Part shown: positions 62,472-64,000 of the stretch, one piece after another
Numbering within the stretch: position 1 is the stretch's first letter
Layout: the number at the start of each line of letters is the position of its first letter
The notes under the pieces: model-generated
The model's database searches: none
What the model saw: only the letters and a program-made list of their open reading frames with translations
What the model was told of the DNA's origin: nothing
Source of the DNA: Rhodoferax lithotrophicus
GTDB lineage: Bacteria; Pseudomonadota; Gammaproteobacteria; Burkholderiales; Burkholderiaceae_C
NCBI RefSeq assembly: GCF_019973615.1
Contig: NZ_AP024238.1
Location: 2,232,001-2,296,000 of the forward strand
Reading direction: 5' to 3'
Length of the DNA: 64,000 nt
Position numbers and translations under genes: made by a program

Positions 62472-63920
62472 ATGACTGAATCTATAGATAAGACGGCCTC
62501 CGCATCTGCTGTGCCTGATCACTGGTTACATGTGGAATCCTTGGATTTGGATGCTCAAGGTGTTGCACACAAGGCTGACGGCAAGGTGGTGTTTATTGAA
62601 GGCGCATTACCTTTTGAATATGTTAGTGCCAACATCAACCGTACCAAAAACAATTGGGAGCAGGGTACTCTCACTCAAGTTCATCAGGCATCTTCGCAAC
62701 GTGTAGAGCCGTTTTGTCCGCATTTTGGTTTGCATACAGGGGCTTGTGGAGGTTGCAAGATGCAGCATCTTCATCCCAGTGCCCAGATCGCTGTTAAGCA
62801 ACGTGCCCTGGAAAATAACCTCTGGCATTTGGGCAAAGTCAAGCCTGACATGATTTTGCGACCGATCGAAGGCCCTGATTGGGGTTACCGCTACCGGGCC
62901 CGTTTGTCGGTACGTTTTGTGCGTAAAAAGGGCACTGTTCTCGTGGGGTTTCATGAGCGTAAGAGTCGTTATGTAGCCGACATGTCAATCTGCCCGGTGT
63001 TGCCCTCGAATGTGAGTGCCATGCTGATGCCGCTACGAGCGTTGATTGCCTCGTTGGATGCGGTGGAGACCTGCCCACAAATCGAGTTGGCTTGTGGTGA
63101 TCGGGTGACGGCGTTGGTGTTACGGCATCTTGAACCGCTTACCTCGGGTGATTTGACTAAATTGCGTGTTTTTGCCCAAGAAAATGCGGGCGTACAGTGG
63201 TGGTTGCAAGCCAAGGGGCCAGAAACAGTGCGTTTGCTTGATGAGGGGGGGGAGTTGTTGACTTATGCCTTGCCCGAGTTTGGCATCATCATGCCATTTA
63301 AGCCCACTGACTTTACCCAAGTGAATCCGCAGATCAACCGGGTGTTAGTGTCGCGTGCTTTGCGTCTGCTAGATGCACAAAAACATGAACGCGTGATTGA
63401 CTGGTTTTGTGGCTTGGGTAACTTTACCCTGCCTATTGCGACGCGTGCCGGGGAGGTCTTGGGTATAGAAGGGAGTGAGACGCTGGTTGCCAGATCTTGT
63501 GAGAATTTTATAAAAAATCAGGCTATAGCGTATGTTAATAAACCGTTGGCAGCTACAAAATTTGTAGCTAGAAATCTTTTTGAAATGACACCTGATGTGT
63601 TGATTCAAGACGGTGTTTCCGATAAGTGGCTGGTTGACCCGCCGCGAGAAGGTGCTTTTGCATTGGTGCGTTCCCTGGCTGATTTACATCAGCAAAAGCT
63701 GGGAGATTCAGATGTGCCTGTAACTCCAGGTGCACAGCTTTGGCAGCCACCCAAACGTATTGTGTATGTGAGTTGCAATCCATCCACTTTAGCCAGAGAT
63801 GCTGGCTTACTGGTTCATCAGGCAGGTTACCGTTGTACAGCCGCTGGTGTGGTTAATATGTTCCCTCACACGGCACACGTGGAAAGCATGGCTGTATTTG
63901 AATACACGGGTTTAATTTGA
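62472..63920 (+). CDS. rlmD: 23S rRNA (uracil-1939-C5)-methyltransferase
   Basis: The ATG at 62472 is chosen (482 residues); the in-frame TTG at 62448 lies in the terminator-like hairpin. An N-terminal TRAM domain ([30 protein letters not shown]) is followed by Fe-S cysteines in [19 protein letters not shown] and SICPVL. SAM-binding motifs [18 protein letters not shown] and the catalytic [13 protein letters not shown] identify RlmD/RumA. The stretch [20 protein letters not shown] is a family-1 repeat insertion of about six residues versus relatives as I recall them. Confidence 0.93.
   Translation: MTESIDKTASASAVPDHWLHVESLDLDAQGVAHKADGKVVFIEGALPFEYVSANINRTKNNWEQGTLTQVHQASSQRVEPFCPHFGLHTGACGGCKMQHLHPSAQIAVKQRALENNLWHLGKVKPDMILRPIEGPDWGYRYRARLSVRFVRKKGTVLVGFHERKSRYVADMSICPVLPSNVSAMLMPLRALIASLDAVETCPQIELACGDRVTALVLRHLEPLTSGDLTKLRVFAQENAGVQWWLQAKGPETVRLLDEGGELLTYALPEFGIIMPFKPTDFTQVNPQINRVLVSRALRLLDAQKHERVIDWFCGLGNFTLPIATRAGEVLGIEGSETLVARSCENFIKNQAIAYVNKPLAATKFVARNLFEMTPDVLIQDGVSDKWLVDPPREGAFALVRSLADLHQQKLGDSDVPVTPGAQLWQPPKRIVYVSCNPSTLARDAGLLVHQAGYRCTAAGVVNMFPHTAHVESMAVFEYTGLI
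63512..63570 (-). repeat. Dispersed repeat family 1, copy I (inside rlmD)
   Basis: The plus strand reads AAAAAATCAGGCTATAGCGT, a variable centre, then CCGTTGGCAGCTACAAAATT. It is antisense to rlmD and encodes [17 protein letters not shown], in the same frame as copies B, C, D and G. Confidence 0.7.
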
Positions 63921-63921
63921 A

Positions 63922-64000
63922 TTAGTGCGCTGCAGCCTTGTTTTTTGCCTTTGGTTTCGATTCCGAAATGACTTCCTCCTCCGGAATAGTCGTTGGTATT
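63922..64000 (-). CDS. C-terminal fragment of an unidentified gene cut by the right edge
   Basis: The minus-strand frame ends at TAA (63924-63922), and the last 25 codons read IPTTIPEEEVISES then KPKAKNKAAAH. The Glu-rich then Lys/Ala-rich tail suggests a soluble protein, but no family can be named from so little. It is convergent with rlmD and 1 bp from its stop. A chance open frame is possible. Confidence 0.35.
   Translation of the reverse strand, partial: IPTTIPEEEVISESKPKAKNKAAAH

Noticed and set aside
1..64000. CRISPR arrays, tRNA or rRNA genes, prophage or integrase genes
   Set aside because: No regularly spaced repeats, tRNA cloverleaf ends or phage signatures were seen on either strand by reading; a dedicated scan was not possible.

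Overview
This window looks like a chromosomal segment of a Burkholderiales bacterium of the family Comamonadaceae (Rhodoferax/Polaromonas-like). That placement is an inference from gene content and order: dapC-dapD-pilU-dapE-prmB, a ccoI/S/N/O/Q/P-fixH cluster next to an FNR-type regulator and hemN, surE-pcm-nlpD followed by rlmD rather than rpoS, and the small Trp-rich protein family TIGR04438. No tRNA, rRNA or CRISPR array was seen.

Layout. (1) About 1-13,912, all on the minus strand, is a Wza/Wzb/Wzc + Wzx exopolysaccharide or capsule locus: wza, wzb-like phosphatase, wzc-like tyrosine kinase, fcl, gmd, UDP-glucose dehydrogenase, wzx flippase, GT2, UDP-xylose synthase, a second glycosyltransferase, a hexapeptide acetyltransferase, a pyruvyl transferase and a GT9 gene cut by the left edge. 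It points to a polymer containing some of fucose, glucuronate and xylose, possibly acetylated and pyruvylated. No wzy polymerase or initiating transferase lies inside the window. (2) 14,132-17,562 (minus) is rmlBDAC for dTDP-L-rhamnose. (3) 17,639-25,633 (minus) holds an ABC-F ATPase, a GNAT protein, prmB, dapE, pilU, dapD and dapC. (4) 25,701-38,467 is mixed housekeeping: a degenerate HD-GYP-like protein, murI, class I fumarase, a YqhA-type membrane protein, acs, a small cytochrome c, ilvD, lgt, an enoyl-CoA hydratase homologue and a malonyl-CoA synthase-like ligase. (5) 38,499-44,401 (plus) is a signalling module: FIST protein, very large hybrid histidine kinase, and a REC-HD-GYP response regulator. 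(6) 44,457-57,944 is the micro-oxic respiration region: uspA, the Cu-ATPase ccoI, ccoS, ccoNOQP, fixH-like, fnr, hemN, a TauE/SafE-like protein, dusA, ccoG and a metallo-beta-lactamase-fold protein. Perfect FNR boxes precede ccoN and hemN. Two decayed transposase genes lie in or beside it. (7) 60,003-63,920 (plus) is surE-pcm-nlpD-rlmD; the tail of a convergent gene is cut by the right edge.

The most unusual sequence structure is repetitive. Family 1 is an imperfectly palindromic element of about 46-55 bp found at nine places. Six of these are inside conserved enzymes (rmlD, prmB, dapE, murI, enoyl-CoA hydratase homologue, rlmD). Five of the six are antisense to the gene and are translated in the same reading frame, leaving a recognisable shared peptide. 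Family 2 is a REP-like GC-rich element of about 30 bp that is part of the coding sequence of ugd and, twice, of fcl; its three copies are read in three different frames. One copy forms an inverted, REPIN-like pair at the fcl/gmd junction. Neither family is explained by any gene in the window.

All functional statements come from reading the sequence and from family knowledge; no database search was run. Start codons were re-chosen where a ribosome-binding site or family length argued for it.
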